Assembly: GCF_002423035.1 (NCBI RefSeq)
Contig: NZ_DIUM01000052.1
Location: 1 to 59,364, forward strand
Origin: Thiocapsa sp. UBA6158
GTDB lineage: Bacteria > Pseudomonadota > Gammaproteobacteria > Chromatiales > Chromatiaceae
DNA: 59,364 nt
Direction: 5' to 3'
The stretch's first letter is position 1. Every line of letters begins with the position of its first letter. This document shows positions 36,175 to 44,823 of this stretch, in pieces. The notes beneath the pieces were generated by a model. The model did no database searches and was not told where the DNA came from. It saw nothing but the letters and a program-made list of their open reading frames with translations. The position numbers and the translations under genes are program-made.

Positions 36175-38658
36175 ATGGACATCCTGAGCACGGGACTCTC
36201 GCGCCGCCGCTTCCTTCAGGCCAGCGGCACGGCCGGCGCCTTGGGGGCGGTCGGAGTGGGCGGGGGCGCCCTGACGACGCTGCGCGAGGCCGAGGCACAA
36301 TCGGCCACGGCGCCGTCCGAGACCAAGATCACCAAGAACATCTGTCATCAGTGTCCGGCGCGCTGCGGCATCGATGTCTACACCACCGACGGGCGCGTCC
36401 ATGCCATCTACGGCACCGCCGATCACCCCATCTCCAACGGCAAGCTCTGTCCGAAGGGACCGCTCGGCACCTACATCCTCTACGATCCCGATCGTTTCAA
36501 GGGGCCGATGAAGCGCACCAATCCCAACAAGGGTCGCAACGAGGATCCCGGCTTCGTGCCGATCTCCTGGGAAGAAGCCCTGGATACCGTTGCCGAGCGC
36601 TTGAACGGGCTGCGCGACAAGGGCGAGTCGCATCGCTTCGCACTCTGCTACGGCCGCGGCTGGGGCGCCTCCTGCGCCGGTCTGCAGGGCACCTTCGGGT
36701 CGCTCTACGGCTCTCCGAACGTCGCCATCGGGCACTCGTCCATGTGCTCTGACGGCAGCATCATCTCCAAGAAGGCCCTGGACGGGATCGGCAGCTACAA
36801 CGCCTACGACTACAACAACGCCAACATGCTGCTCATGTTCGGCGTCGGTTTCCTGGAAGCCTTCCGTCCCTACAACAACAACATGCAGGTCTGGGGCTAT
36901 ATCCGCGGCGTGAAGGTTCCCAAGACCCGAATCACCGCGGTCGACATCCACATCAACACCACACTCGCCGGCTCGGATCGGGCGCTCATGATCAAGCCCG
37001 GCACCGACGGGGCACTGGCGCTGGCGATCGCCCATGTGATTCTCACCGAGGGACTTTGGGAGCGCTCCTTCGTCGGCGACTTCAGCGACGGGGTGAATCG
37101 CTTCAAGACCGGCGAGCAGGTCGACCCGTCACTCTTCGAGGAGAAATGGGTCAAGGGCCTGGTCGACTGGTGGAACACCGAGCTGAAGGACCGCACCCCG
37201 GCTTGGGCGGCCGAGGTCACCAACCTCTACGAACGCGACATCCTGGCCACCGCACATGAGTTCGGAACCACGAGGCCGAGCATCGCGCTGTTCGAGCGCG
37301 GCGCCCACGCCCATTCCAATGGCGTGCTGAACGGTATGGCGATCCATGCGCTCAATGCCTTGGTCGGCTCCTTCTATGCGAAGGGCGGACTCATGTACCA
37401 GATGGGCCCTTCGTACGGACCCATGCCGGTCGATGCCAAGGACTTCACGGACGACTACGCCGCCAACGGCCCCTGGAAGACGCAGCCGCGCATCGATCTG
37501 AAGGGCGACAAGGACGGCTATCTGCTCGCCAACAACATGCTCCAGGAGCTCGGGCCAAACTCGCTCGCGGGTAAGCCCTACAAGCTCGACACCGTCATGT
37601 TCTATCTGACCAACCCGATCTGGACGGCGCCGAACGGTCAAGTCTGGGAGGAGGCGCTCAAGGAGCTGTTCGTCATCGACACCTCGCCCTTCCCGGGCGA
37701 GACGGCCATGTTCGCCGATCTGATCCTGCCCGATCACACCTATCTGGAGCGCCTGCAGGACGCACCGACCTATCCCTTCCAGGGCTGGCCGATGGCACAG
37801 CTTCGGGTGCCGGCCGTCAAGCCGCTCTACGACACCCAGTATTACGGCGACACCCTGATCGAGATCGGCAAGCGCATCAAGGGACCGATGGGCGATTACT
37901 ACAAGGCGCTCGACAACACCGAGAACGTCATCCGCCATCTGGCCAAAGGCTTCGCGACGGATCCGGGCGACAACGGGGTCAACGACTTCGAGAGCTGGAA
38001 GGAAAAAGGCGTCTGGTACAAGAAGCCTTACATCTACCGGTTCGTCGACGGCGAGTTCCGTAAGTGGGACGGCGCGGATTACACGATCGTCATGACCGAG
38101 GACGAGGTGAAGGAGAACCTGTTCAAGACCGACTCGGGCAAGTTCGAGCTGCGCTCCGGTTGGCTCGAGTCCAATGCCGACTGGATTGCGCAGAAGACCG
38201 GGCGCGACCCGAGAAAGTTGATGTTCCCGCATTGGGAAGAGCCGGTCCATCCGGGCGGCGGCGATCTCTACATGGTCACCCCCAAGGTCGCCATGCATGC
38301 CGAGGGTCGCGGCGCGAATCTCCCGGTCGCCATCGCCACCCTGCAGCCCGTGCTGGGCGGACGCAAAACCGCCTACATCGAGATCAATCCGCAGACCGCG
38401 CGCGAGCGCGGCATCGCCGACGGCGCGAAGGTTCGTCTTAGCTCCGACCTCGGCAGCATCGAGGGCTACTGCAAGTATTACGAGGGCTGCCGACCCGACA
38501 CCCTCGTCTTCCCGATGGAGCACGGGCACTGGGCGATGGGCCGCTGGGCCAAGGACCGCCTGCCCGGGCATTGCGGCGAGATCACGGTCAATCAGTCGGA
38601 TCGGATTACGGGGCAGTGCAGCTATTACACCACCAAGGTGAGCATCGCCCCGGCTTGA
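36175..38658 (+). CDS. arxA: ArxA arsenite oxidase catalytic subunit
   Basis: An 827-residue molybdopterin oxidoreductase that oxidises arsenite to arsenate without oxygen. A Tat signal (SRRRFLQASG) is followed by the [4Fe-4S] motif CHQCPARCG with a fourth Cys in NGKLCPKG. The segment YGRGWG lies where, as I recall, ArxA differs from the respiratory arsenate reductase ArrA. Length fits the ArxA/ArrA clade. AGAGGAGATCACCG precedes the ATG at 36175. Assignment is strengthened by arxB2, B, C and D around it and divergent arxXSR. An ArrA, polysulfide or tetrathionate reductase identity is less likely. Confidence 0.87.
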   Translation: MDILSTGLSRRRFLQASGTAGALGAVGVGGGALTTLREAEAQSATAPSETKITKNICHQCPARCGIDVYTTDGRVHAIYGTADHPISNGKLCPKGPLGTYILYDPDRFKGPMKRTNPNKGRNEDPGFVPISWEEALDTVAERLNGLRDKGESHRFALCYGRGWGASCAGLQGTFGSLYGSPNVAIGHSSMCSDGSIISKKALDGIGSYNAYDYNNANMLLMFGVGFLEAFRPYNNNMQVWGYIRGVKVPKTRITAVDIHINTTLAGSDRALMIKPGTDGALALAIAHVILTEGLWERSFVGDFSDGVNRFKTGEQVDPSLFEEKWVKGLVDWWNTELKDRTPAWAAEVTNLYERDILATAHEFGTTRPSIALFERGAHAHSNGVLNGMAIHALNALVGSFYAKGGLMYQMGPSYGPMPVDAKDFTDDYAANGPWKTQPRIDLKGDKDGYLLANNMLQELGPNSLAGKPYKLDTVMFYLTNPIWTAPNGQVWEEALKELFVIDTSPFPGETAMFADLILPDHTYLERLQDAPTYPFQGWPMAQLRVPAVKPLYDTQYYGDTLIEIGKRIKGPMGDYYKALDNTENVIRHLAKGFATDPGDNGVNDFESWKEKGVWYKKPYIYRFVDGEFRKWDGADYTIVMTEDEVKENLFKTDSGKFELRSGWLESNADWIAQKTGRDPRKLMFPHWEEPVHPGGGDLYMVTPKVAMHAEGRGANLPVAIATLQPVLGGRKTAYIEINPQTARERGIADGAKVRLSSDLGSIEGYCKYYEGCRPDTLVFPMEHGHWAMGRWAKDRLPGHCGEITVNQSDRITGQCSYYTTKVSIAPA

Positions 38659-38661
38659 GTA

Positions 38662-38747
38662 TTGAGCCGCGCCTGAGCGCAATCGCAACGCTTGAGGGTC
38701 GAGCAGCGTACGGCGGGTATCAAAGACCTCTGCCGAGCGCGGCTCAA
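38662..38747. repeat. 86-bp terminal-inverted-repeat element after arxA
   Basis: Ends TTGAGCCGCGC and GCGCGGCTCAA. It starts 3 bases after the arxA stop and may act as an intra-operon hairpin that lowers downstream expression. Confidence 0.6.
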
Positions 38748-38767
38748 GAGTTTTATAAAGAAAACAC

Positions 38768-38853
38768 TTGAATCGCGTCGCGCCGACGTTTCGGGGTGCA
38801 CGCGAGACCGACCAAAAGCTCGGCACCTGTTCGTCACACCGAACGCGATTCAA
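38768..38853. repeat. 86-bp terminal-inverted-repeat element before arxB
   Basis: Ends TTGAATCGCGT and ACGCGATTCAA. It is the second element in the 212-bp arxA-arxB gap, the same length as the first, ending 17 bases before the arxB start. Confidence 0.6.
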
Positions 38854-38870
38854 CACCTGAGGATTCAGTC

Positions 38871-39635
38871 ATGGCGAAATGGGGAATGGTCATCGATCTG
38901 GACAAGTGCACCGGCTGCCAAGCCTGCACGACGGCCTGTGCGATGGAGAACAACCGCCTGCCCGGCGAGAACTGGCAGGACGTGCTCTTCTATCACGAGG
39001 GCACCTATCCGAACGTGAAGCTGATGTGGTTCCCGCGGCCCTGCATGCATTGCGAGAACCCCTCGTGCGTGTCGGTCTGCCCGACCAAGGCGACCTACAA
39101 GGACCCGGACGGCGGCTTCGTGCTGATGGACTACAACAAGTGCATCGGCTGCAAGTACTGTCAGGTCGCGTGCCCATACGGCGTGCGCTTCTATGTCGAC
39201 GAGAAGGCGGTGGTGCAGCCGGATATACGCGGGGTCTTCCCGAGCGAGACGGACCGCCAGTGGGATCCGCCCTACAAAGGTCCGCAGGACGATCCCTCGC
39301 GCGGGATCGGCATCCAGCCGCACGGTGTCGTGTCCAAGTGCACCTTCTGCTACCACAAGGTCAGCAAGGCGCCGAAGGGTGTGGCCGATCTCGACGAGGA
39401 CATCCCGGAGCTCAAGGAATACGTGCCGGCCTGCGTGCGGGTGTGCGCCCCGAAGGCCCGCTTCTTCGGCGACCTGGATCAGCCCAACAGCAACGTCAAC
39501 AAGATGATCGCGGACAAGCGCGGCGTGCGCCTGAAGGACGAGACCGGCAACAAGCCGCAGGTCTACTACCTCTCGGGCGGCGCGACGGCCTCGGTGCCGT
39601 CGTTGCGCAGCATGAGCGATTCGGACAAGGGCTAA
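38871..39635 (+). CDS. arxB: ArxB iron-sulfur subunit
   Basis: A 254-residue DmsB-like ferredoxin subunit carrying electrons from ArxA to ArxC. Cys groups are CTGCQACTTAC, CMHCENPSCVSVC, CIGCKYCQVAC, and CTFCYHK with PACVRVC, for four [4Fe-4S] clusters. TGAGGATT precedes the ATG at 38871. The gap to arxA holds two inverted-repeat elements; arxC follows after 12 bp. It is related to the ferredoxin of the module at 22.3 kb. Confidence 0.9.
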   Translation: MAKWGMVIDLDKCTGCQACTTACAMENNRLPGENWQDVLFYHEGTYPNVKLMWFPRPCMHCENPSCVSVCPTKATYKDPDGGFVLMDYNKCIGCKYCQVACPYGVRFYVDEKAVVQPDIRGVFPSETDRQWDPPYKGPQDDPSRGIGIQPHGVVSKCTFCYHKVSKAPKGVADLDEDIPELKEYVPACVRVCAPKARFFGDLDQPNSNVNKMIADKRGVRLKDETGNKPQVYYLSGGATASVPSLRSMSDSDKG

Positions 39636-39647
39636 GGGGAAATCACC

Positions 39648-40802
39648 ATGACCAGCATCACCATCTCCAACAAAGAGATTGCGGGCAAACAGCTCGGGAT
39701 CATGCTGCTCGCCCTGATCGGGCTCGGCATTGCCGGCGGGATTGCCGTCAACAATCTGATGGCCGAGGGCCACGCCGTCTACAACACCAACAACCTCGGC
39801 CTCTTCTGGGGCTTTCCGATCGTCGTCTACGACTATTTCCTGCTGACCTCCACGGGGTTGGCGATGGTCGCCTCCATGGCCCTGATCTTCGGCGGGGAGG
39901 ACTATCGCCCCATCATCCGGCGCGCGCTCTGGCTCGCCTTGGCCGGCCTGATCGGCGGGGTCGCGGTCCTGATGATGGAGCTCGGCCATCCGCTGCGCGC
40001 ACTCTGGGCGATCCCCTTCAGCTTCGCCTTCAGCTCGCCGCTCTACTGGAAGGTGATGGCGGTGAGCTTTTATGTCCTATCACTCCTGATCCTGCAGCTG
40101 CGGATGCTCAAAGCGGATTGGCGCATGCAGGATCTGCGGATCAACGCCATGGTGACCCTGGTCCTGGCGCTCGGCGTGACGGCCATCGCCGGTGTCGTTT
40201 ACGGCTCCCAAAGCTTCCGGCCCTTCTGGGCCTCGGGCGACATCCCGGTCGCCTTCATCTTCGAGTCGCTGCTGGGCGGGCTCGCGTTCGTCTTCTTCTT
40301 TACCTATCTGGCCTACGCCTTCAACCCGGCGGCGGTGCCCGAGAGCGTCAAGCGCCTGTTCAACGACCGCTTGGCCAATCTGCTCGCGCTGGCGATCTTC
40401 ATTCATCTCCTGTTCGTCCTCGCGCGCATGAGCAGCGGGCTCTACGGCAACGCCGAGGGGCTGCAGGTCTGGCAGACGCTCGCGACCTCGCCGCTCTTTT
40501 TCGCCGAGATCCTGATCGGTCTGCTGCTGCCACTCGTGCTGCTGATGTATCCCGGTACGCGCACCCGCCCGTGGGCGCAGATCATGGCATCCCTGCTGGT
40601 CATGAACGCTCTCCTGATCTCGCGCTACGAGTACATCATCGGCGGTCAGCTGGTTCCGCTGTTCAAGGGCTCCTGGGCGCCGGAGCTGCTGAGCTACGTC
40701 CCCTCGCCGACCGAATGGCTGCTCCTGCTGGTGGCCATCTTCCTGTCGAATGCGGTCAACGCCTTCGGGGAGGTGACCTTGCGTCTCGGGCGCGAGGGGT
40801 GA
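39648..40802 (+). CDS. arxC: ArxC NrfD-family membrane anchor
   Basis: A 384-residue integral membrane protein with about nine or ten hydrophobic helices, of the NrfD/PsrC family that exchanges electrons with quinones without haem. Motifs include VYDYFLLTSTGLAMVASMA near the N-terminus and SRYEYIIGGQLVPLF near the C-terminus. It follows arxB by 12 bp and anchors the ArxAB complex. Confidence 0.9.
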   Translation: MTSITISNKEIAGKQLGIMLLALIGLGIAGGIAVNNLMAEGHAVYNTNNLGLFWGFPIVVYDYFLLTSTGLAMVASMALIFGGEDYRPIIRRALWLALAGLIGGVAVLMMELGHPLRALWAIPFSFAFSSPLYWKVMAVSFYVLSLLILQLRMLKADWRMQDLRINAMVTLVLALGVTAIAGVVYGSQSFRPFWASGDIPVAFIFESLLGGLAFVFFFTYLAYAFNPAAVPESVKRLFNDRLANLLALAIFIHLLFVLARMSSGLYGNAEGLQVWQTLATSPLFFAEILIGLLLPLVLLMYPGTRTRPWAQIMASLLVMNALLISRYEYIIGGQLVPLFKGSWAPELLSYVPSPTEWLLLLVAIFLSNAVNAFGEVTLRLGREG

Positions 40803-40871
40803 TCCGGATCGGTCGGGTGACGCTTTGCTCGTCCGACCGACCAGGCTACGACGCGGCAGCACTCCAAAGCT

Positions 40872-40920
40872 CGCGACACCGCTGCGGCGGTGTCGCGCAT
40901 CTCCCGGCGCTCCGCGCCAC
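40872..40920. repeat. Short repeat family B, copy 3 with hairpin, inverted
   Basis: An 11-bp stem CGCGACACCGC / GCGGTGTCGCG (40872-40897, loop 4) is followed by CTCCCGGCGCTCCGCGCCAC, the complement of the family B core. It lies between arxC and arxD. Confidence 0.6.
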
Positions 40921-40950
40921 GGGCAATGACAAGATGTTCGAGGTTGACCG

Positions 40951-41817
40951 ATGACGACCGACGCGACACGCATGAGCACATCCGAGTTTTTTCTCTGTCT
41001 GGCGCGCGCCTTCGCGATCCCGCAGGCTGCGGACAGCCTGGAGCTGCTCCGCGATGCCTTGCCGGAGGATCTCGCCGAGCTGGCCTCGGACTGCGGGTAC
41101 GACATCGACGAACCGCTGTCGGACTACCGGGCGGCCATGGCCGGAATCCCCGACGGAGACCGTCTGCTGGTCGTCTATTCGCGGCTCTTTCTGGTCCCGG
41201 GCGACCGGCACCCGAGCCTGAACACGGGTGCCTATCTGGACGGCACGGTCGCCGGCGGCAGCGTCACCGCGATGGAGACCTGCTATCGGCGTTGCGGTCT
41301 GGAGAAGGACGACGGCGTCCAGGACCTGCCGGACCACCTCTCGATCCAATTGGAATTCGTCGCACGCCTATTCGCCGACGAGTCGCAGGCGCGCATCACG
41401 GATGCGGCACCGCCGCCGATCGCGGCCGGGGAATTTCTCGCGACCTTCGTCGCCCGCTGGATCGGACCCTTCCGGGCCGATCTGGAAGAGGCGGGGCGTC
41501 GCTTCAAGCTGGCCGACAACCCCTATCGGCATCTCGCGCGGATCCTCGAGAGCGCCGTTCGGGCCGAAGTGGCGCTGCAGCCGGCCGAGGCGGCGCCCGC
41601 CTCGACCATCGATCCCGAGATCGCTCGCCTGCGCAGCCAGCTCGCCGGCAAACCCATCACCGAAGAGGACTTGGCGATCATCCGAGCGCGGCTGGCAGCC
41701 GACGGTCTGCCCAGCGATCATGTCGCCATCCCGGTCGACGACCGCGACCGCATGATGGGGCTCTCGACCATGGTCCCGCCGGCGGCCCCGTCGCATCGGA
41801 TGGCGTCGCCCGGTTGA
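40951..41817 (+). CDS. arxD: ArxD TorD-family chaperone
   Basis: A 288-residue, mostly helical TorD/DmsD-like chaperone that guides cofactor loading and Tat export of ArxA. Typical segments are YSRLFLVPGDRHPSLNTGAYLDG, which carries the family's proline-rich core, and the helices around it. The last ~75 residues are an acidic extension. It follows arxC after a short inverted-repeat gap. Confidence 0.85.
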   Translation: MTTDATRMSTSEFFLCLARAFAIPQAADSLELLRDALPEDLAELASDCGYDIDEPLSDYRAAMAGIPDGDRLLVVYSRLFLVPGDRHPSLNTGAYLDGTVAGGSVTAMETCYRRCGLEKDDGVQDLPDHLSIQLEFVARLFADESQARITDAAPPPIAAGEFLATFVARWIGPFRADLEEAGRRFKLADNPYRHLARILESAVRAEVALQPAEAAPASTIDPEIARLRSQLAGKPITEEDLAIIRARLAADGLPSDHVAIPVDDRDRMMGLSTMVPPAAPSHRMASPG

Positions 41818-41859
41818 GCATCGGCGGGCGCGGATCCCCGTCGAGCGCGCCTCGGGACC

Positions 41860-42429
41860 ATGCGGTCGCGGACACTGCCGATCGGCCTCGCCGCGTGTCT
41901 GACCAGCACTGTGCTGCACGCAGAGCTGTCCGGCGACGACTATCTCGGCGGTGGCACAATTCAGGACGCAACGGAGCGAGCACGGGTCCAGGCGGTGATC
42001 GACGCGGAGCGACAACGCGAGGCCGAACGCGCCGAGACGCTGGCACGCGAGCGTGCGCAGGAGGAGGCACGCCGCGAAGCAGAACGCGCCGCGGAGGCCG
42101 CGAGACGCCCGCAAGGCGAAGTGCTGACCGAGACCTACTGCGGGGCCTGTCACGCGCCCGAGATGCTGCAGAGCGCTCGACACACTGGGCTCGGGTGGAC
42201 GCTGACGATCGCGCGCATGCGTTGGCTCAACGGCGCGCGGATTCCGCCGGAGGACGCAGGACGGATCCGCGCGCATCTCGCCCGCACCCAACCGGCGGAT
42301 CCGGCTCGGGCCATCGTGGAATACGGCCTGGCGGGATTGTCGGCGCTGCTGCCCGTGGCCTGGGCCCTGCGTCGGTGGTCGCGGCGATCCTCGGCGACGG
42401 ATCGCAGCCCGCGCGAGCCGGACACATGA
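41860..42429 (+). CDS. Membrane-anchored monohaem cytochrome c with helical spacer
   Basis: A 189-residue protein with a signal peptide (cleavage near LHA-ELS). A charged Glu/Arg/Ala helix spans residues ~36-83, one CGACH haem motif lies at 94-98, and a C-terminal membrane helix reads IVEYGLAGLSALLPVAWALR with a basic tail. It is 42 bp after arxD in the same direction, so probably the last gene of the arx operon. It may accept electrons from Arx or pass them to the photosynthetic chain (inference). Confidence 0.78.
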   Translation: MRSRTLPIGLAACLTSTVLHAELSGDDYLGGGTIQDATERARVQAVIDAERQREAERAETLARERAQEEARREAERAAEAARRPQGEVLTETYCGACHAPEMLQSARHTGLGWTLTIARMRWLNGARIPPEDAGRIRAHLARTQPADPARAIVEYGLAGLSALLPVAWALRRWSRRSSATDRSPREPDT

Positions 42430-42469
42430 AGCCATGTTCTCGATATCAACAACCGGAGCGACAGCCGCC

Positions 42470-42739
42470 ATGGTCCCGATCAAGCGCGCCGCGGTGACGT
42501 TCATCCTGATCTGGAGTCTGATCCCGATACTTGCGGTCAGTGAATCGACAGGCCCCGTAGCGCTCGACGCCGAGACCGAGACCCGCGATCCACCGCGTCG
42601 GGGTGACGATGTCGGTTTCGGTCTCCGAGAGGCGGAACCCGCAAACGGCGATGGGCAGTCGCCGGAATCGGCGAATCCGCCCGGATCGGACCAAGACCGA
42701 GACGACGCCCCTTCGCTCGGACTGTGCGACGGCAGCTGA
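42470..42739 (+). CDS. Small exported hypothetical protein
   Basis: An 89-residue frame starting MVPIKRAAVTFILIW with a clear signal peptide, followed by an acidic, Pro/Asp/Gly-rich mature part ending in GLCDGS. No family is recognised. It follows the cytochrome by 40 bp. An upstream ATG at 42434 is an alternative start. The coding potential is only moderately convincing. The next 340 bp (42740-43081) hold regulatory palindromes and no gene. Confidence 0.4.
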   Translation: MVPIKRAAVTFILIWSLIPILAVSESTGPVALDAETETRDPPRRGDDVGFGLREAEPANGDGQSPESANPPGSDQDRDDAPSLGLCDGS

Positions 42740-42875
42740 GCCGCCTTCATGGATTGCGGAGACGCCCGGAGCGGGATCGCAACGCACGAGCTGCTCATGG
42801 GCACCGGCGGTCCTTCGGCGCTGAATCGACGTCGACGCCGTGTGCTGGACACCGCCCTTCGCACGACTCCGGATG

Positions 42876-42891
42876 GTTACTGTCCGGAAAC
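42876..42891. promoter_or_regulatory. GTTACC-N4-GGTAAC palindrome, moaA site 1
   Basis: GTTACT-gtcc-GGAAAC, 10 of 12 positions and still palindromic in its outer bases. Its centre is 32 bp from site 2, about three helical turns. Confidence 0.45.
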
Positions 42892-42907
42892 ATGCCTCGG
42901 CAAGGAT

Positions 42908-42923
42908 GTTACCCCGAGGGAAC
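42908..42923. promoter_or_regulatory. GTTACC-N4-GGTAAC palindrome, moaA site 2
   Basis: GTTACC-ccga-GGGAAC, 11 of 12 positions, 159 bp before the moaA ATG. I could not find a convincing -24/-12 promoter between it and moaA. Confidence 0.5.
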
Positions 42924-43081
42924 ATGATTGGGGGGTCGACGTTTCCCAGACTGATGCGGACACGCGAGGCGCAGCCGCTCCCGACATGACGCGGTTCTTG
43001 CTTGCGCAGAGTCAGCTCGGAAGATCTCCGCTCTTGATCCACGCACCCGACACGACCCTCAACTTGTCAACGGATCTCCGC

Positions 43082-44068
43082 ATGAACGCTCAAACCCTCA
43101 CCGACCCCTTTGGCCGACAGATCGCGTACCTGCGCCTGTCCGTCACCGACCGCTGCGACCTGCGCTGCGGCTACTGTCTGCCCAAAGGCTTCAAGGGGTT
43201 CGAGGAGCCCGAGCACTGGCTCACGTTCGAGGAAATCACCCGCGTCGTCGGCGCCTTCACCGCGCTGGGGGTGAGCCGTGTGCGCATCACCGGCGGCGAG
43301 CCGCTGGTGCGGCGCAACCTGCCCGAGCTAGCCGCCGGCTTGTCCGCCCTGCCCGGCCTCGAGGATCTCTCCATCTCGAGCAACTGCACCCGCATGGAGT
43401 CGCTCGCCGAGCCGCTCCATCGTGCCGGCGTGCGGCGGCTCAATGTCAGCCTCGACAGCCTGCGCCCCGAGGTCTTCAAGCAGGTGACCGGAGGCGATCT
43501 CGACAAGGTGCTGCGCGGCATCGCGGCGGCACGCGCGGTCGGCTTCGCCCCGATTCGCGTCAATACCGTCGTCATGCGCGGGGTGAACGACGATGAGATC
43601 GAGGACATCCTCGGCTACTGCGCGGACAACGGCTTCACGCTGCGTCTGATCGAGACCATGCCGATGGGCGCGACCGGTCAAGCGGCGCGGGATCAGTATC
43701 TCGATCTCCAGACGGTGCGTCGTCGCCTGGAGGCGCGTTTCACGCTGATCCCGGACATCCTTCCCGGCGGCGGTCCCGCGCGCTACTTCCGCCTCGACGC
43801 GACCGAGACCCGAATCGGCTTCATCACCCCGATCTCGCAGCACTTCTGCGAAACCTGCAACCGGGTGCGTCTCACGGTCGACGGCACCCTCTATCTGTGT
43901 CTCGGTCAAGAGAGCAGCTACGCGCTGCGGCCGCTCCTGCGCGACGGGATCGGGGATGACGCCTTGCTCGACCATCTGCGACGCGCCATTGCCTTGAAAC
44001 CCGAGCGCCACGAGTTCAACGAGCGCCCGGAGAAGGTCATCCGATTCATGTCGATGACGGGCGGATGA
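43082..44068 (+). CDS. moaA: GTP 3',8-cyclase MoaA
   Basis: A 328-residue radical-SAM enzyme for the first step of molybdenum-cofactor synthesis. The N-terminal cluster motif is CDLRCGYC, the C-terminal one FCETCNRVRL with LYLCLG, and the protein ends in GG as required. The ATG at 43082 (MNAQTLTDPFGRQIAYLRLS) fits the family start; a longer in-frame ORF from 42749 is rejected. It is separated from moaB/moeA/moaD and sits next to the arx operon, with paired palindromes upstream. Confidence 0.95.
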   Translation: MNAQTLTDPFGRQIAYLRLSVTDRCDLRCGYCLPKGFKGFEEPEHWLTFEEITRVVGAFTALGVSRVRITGGEPLVRRNLPELAAGLSALPGLEDLSISSNCTRMESLAEPLHRAGVRRLNVSLDSLRPEVFKQVTGGDLDKVLRGIAAARAVGFAPIRVNTVVMRGVNDDEIEDILGYCADNGFTLRLIETMPMGATGQAARDQYLDLQTVRRRLEARFTLIPDILPGGGPARYFRLDATETRIGFITPISQHFCETCNRVRLTVDGTLYLCLGQESSYALRPLLRDGIGDDALLDHLRRAIALKPERHEFNERPEKVIRFMSMTGG

Positions 44069-44101
44069 ACCGCGGACGCGACACCCGACGCGTTTTACCG
44101 G

Positions 44102-44797
44102 TCACGACTCCGCAGGGCTCTCCCCGGCCGCTCCCGCAAGACGTCCGCGTAAAAGAAACCGAACCTCCTCGGCGATATTCGCGGCGTGATCGCCGATGCG
44201 CTCCAATGCCTTGCCTACAAACAGGGCGTGAACGTTAACCGCGGCATTGGCTGGATCTTGCTGAAGCTGGGCCACTACATGATGGAACAGATCATCGTAG
44301 AGATCGTCGGCACTCGAGTCTCGAGCCTCGACATCGGCCGCAAGGATGTAGCTGCGCCGCGTGAGTGAAGCGATCGCGTCCTCGAGCATCTTCGAGACCG
44401 CACGCTCGAGGCCCCGCAGCAGATCCAAGGTGTCCTGCGTCAACGCCGGCGCGGCGCCGTCGAGTGCAAGACAGCGCTTGGCAATGCTTTTCGCCTTATC
44501 GCCGACGCGTTCCAGATTACTGGCTGCCCGCTCGACGGCCAAAACCAGACGCAGATCCGAAGAGACCGGCTGCAGACGCGCGAGGATGTCCATCACGTCG
44601 GCATGAATCGCCTCCTCCAGTCGATCCACCTCCAAATCCCGGTGAATGATCGCTTGTGCCGCGGCGCAATCCTTATCCAGGAAGGCGTCGAGGCAGCCGT
44701 CGACCATCGTTCCGGCGGTTGTCGCCAGGGAGCGCAGTTGCTCGCTCAAACCGTCAAGGCGCTCGTCGAAGGACGTCAGGGTATGGGGCTTCGTCAT
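44102..44797 (-). CDS. phoU: Phosphate-signalling protein PhoU
   Basis: A 231-residue helical-bundle protein with two repeats. Metal-contacting motifs are seen as NLERVGDKAKSIAKR and ALERIGDHAANIAEEV. It restrains PhoR/Pst signalling under phosphate excess. It is the last gene of pstS-C-A-B-phoU on the minus strand, 26 bp after pstB. The tail is extended and Ala/Gly-rich. Confidence 0.93.
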   Translation of the reverse strand: MTKPHTLTSFDERLDGLSEQLRSLATTAGTMVDGCLDAFLDKDCAAAQAIIHRDLEVDRLEEAIHADVMDILARLQPVSSDLRLVLAVERAASNLERVGDKAKSIAKRCLALDGAAPALTQDTLDLLRGLERAVSKMLEDAIASLTRRSYILAADVEARDSSADDLYDDLFHHVVAQLQQDPANAAVNVHALFVGKALERIGDHAANIAEEVRFLLRGRLAGAAGESPAES

Positions 44798-44823
44798 CGA
44801 AAATGCTCCCTCCGGCGCTTGGC

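Noticed and set aside
36175..38658. Arsenate reductase ArrA, tetrathionate or polysulfide reductase as identity of ArxA
   Set aside because: The arxB2/B/C/D set, divergent arxXSR, the GRGWG segment and nearby arsenite genes favour ArxA, though a tree would settle it.
42924..43081. A sigma54 promoter in front of moaA
   Set aside because: No GG-N10-GC pair was found; the closest candidate (GCGGTTCTTGCTTGC) has a 9-base spacer, which is normally inactive.
42749..43081. N-terminal extension of MoaA from 42749
   Set aside because: The extension contains the regulatory palindromes and no family similarity; MoaA proteins begin near the ATG at 43082.
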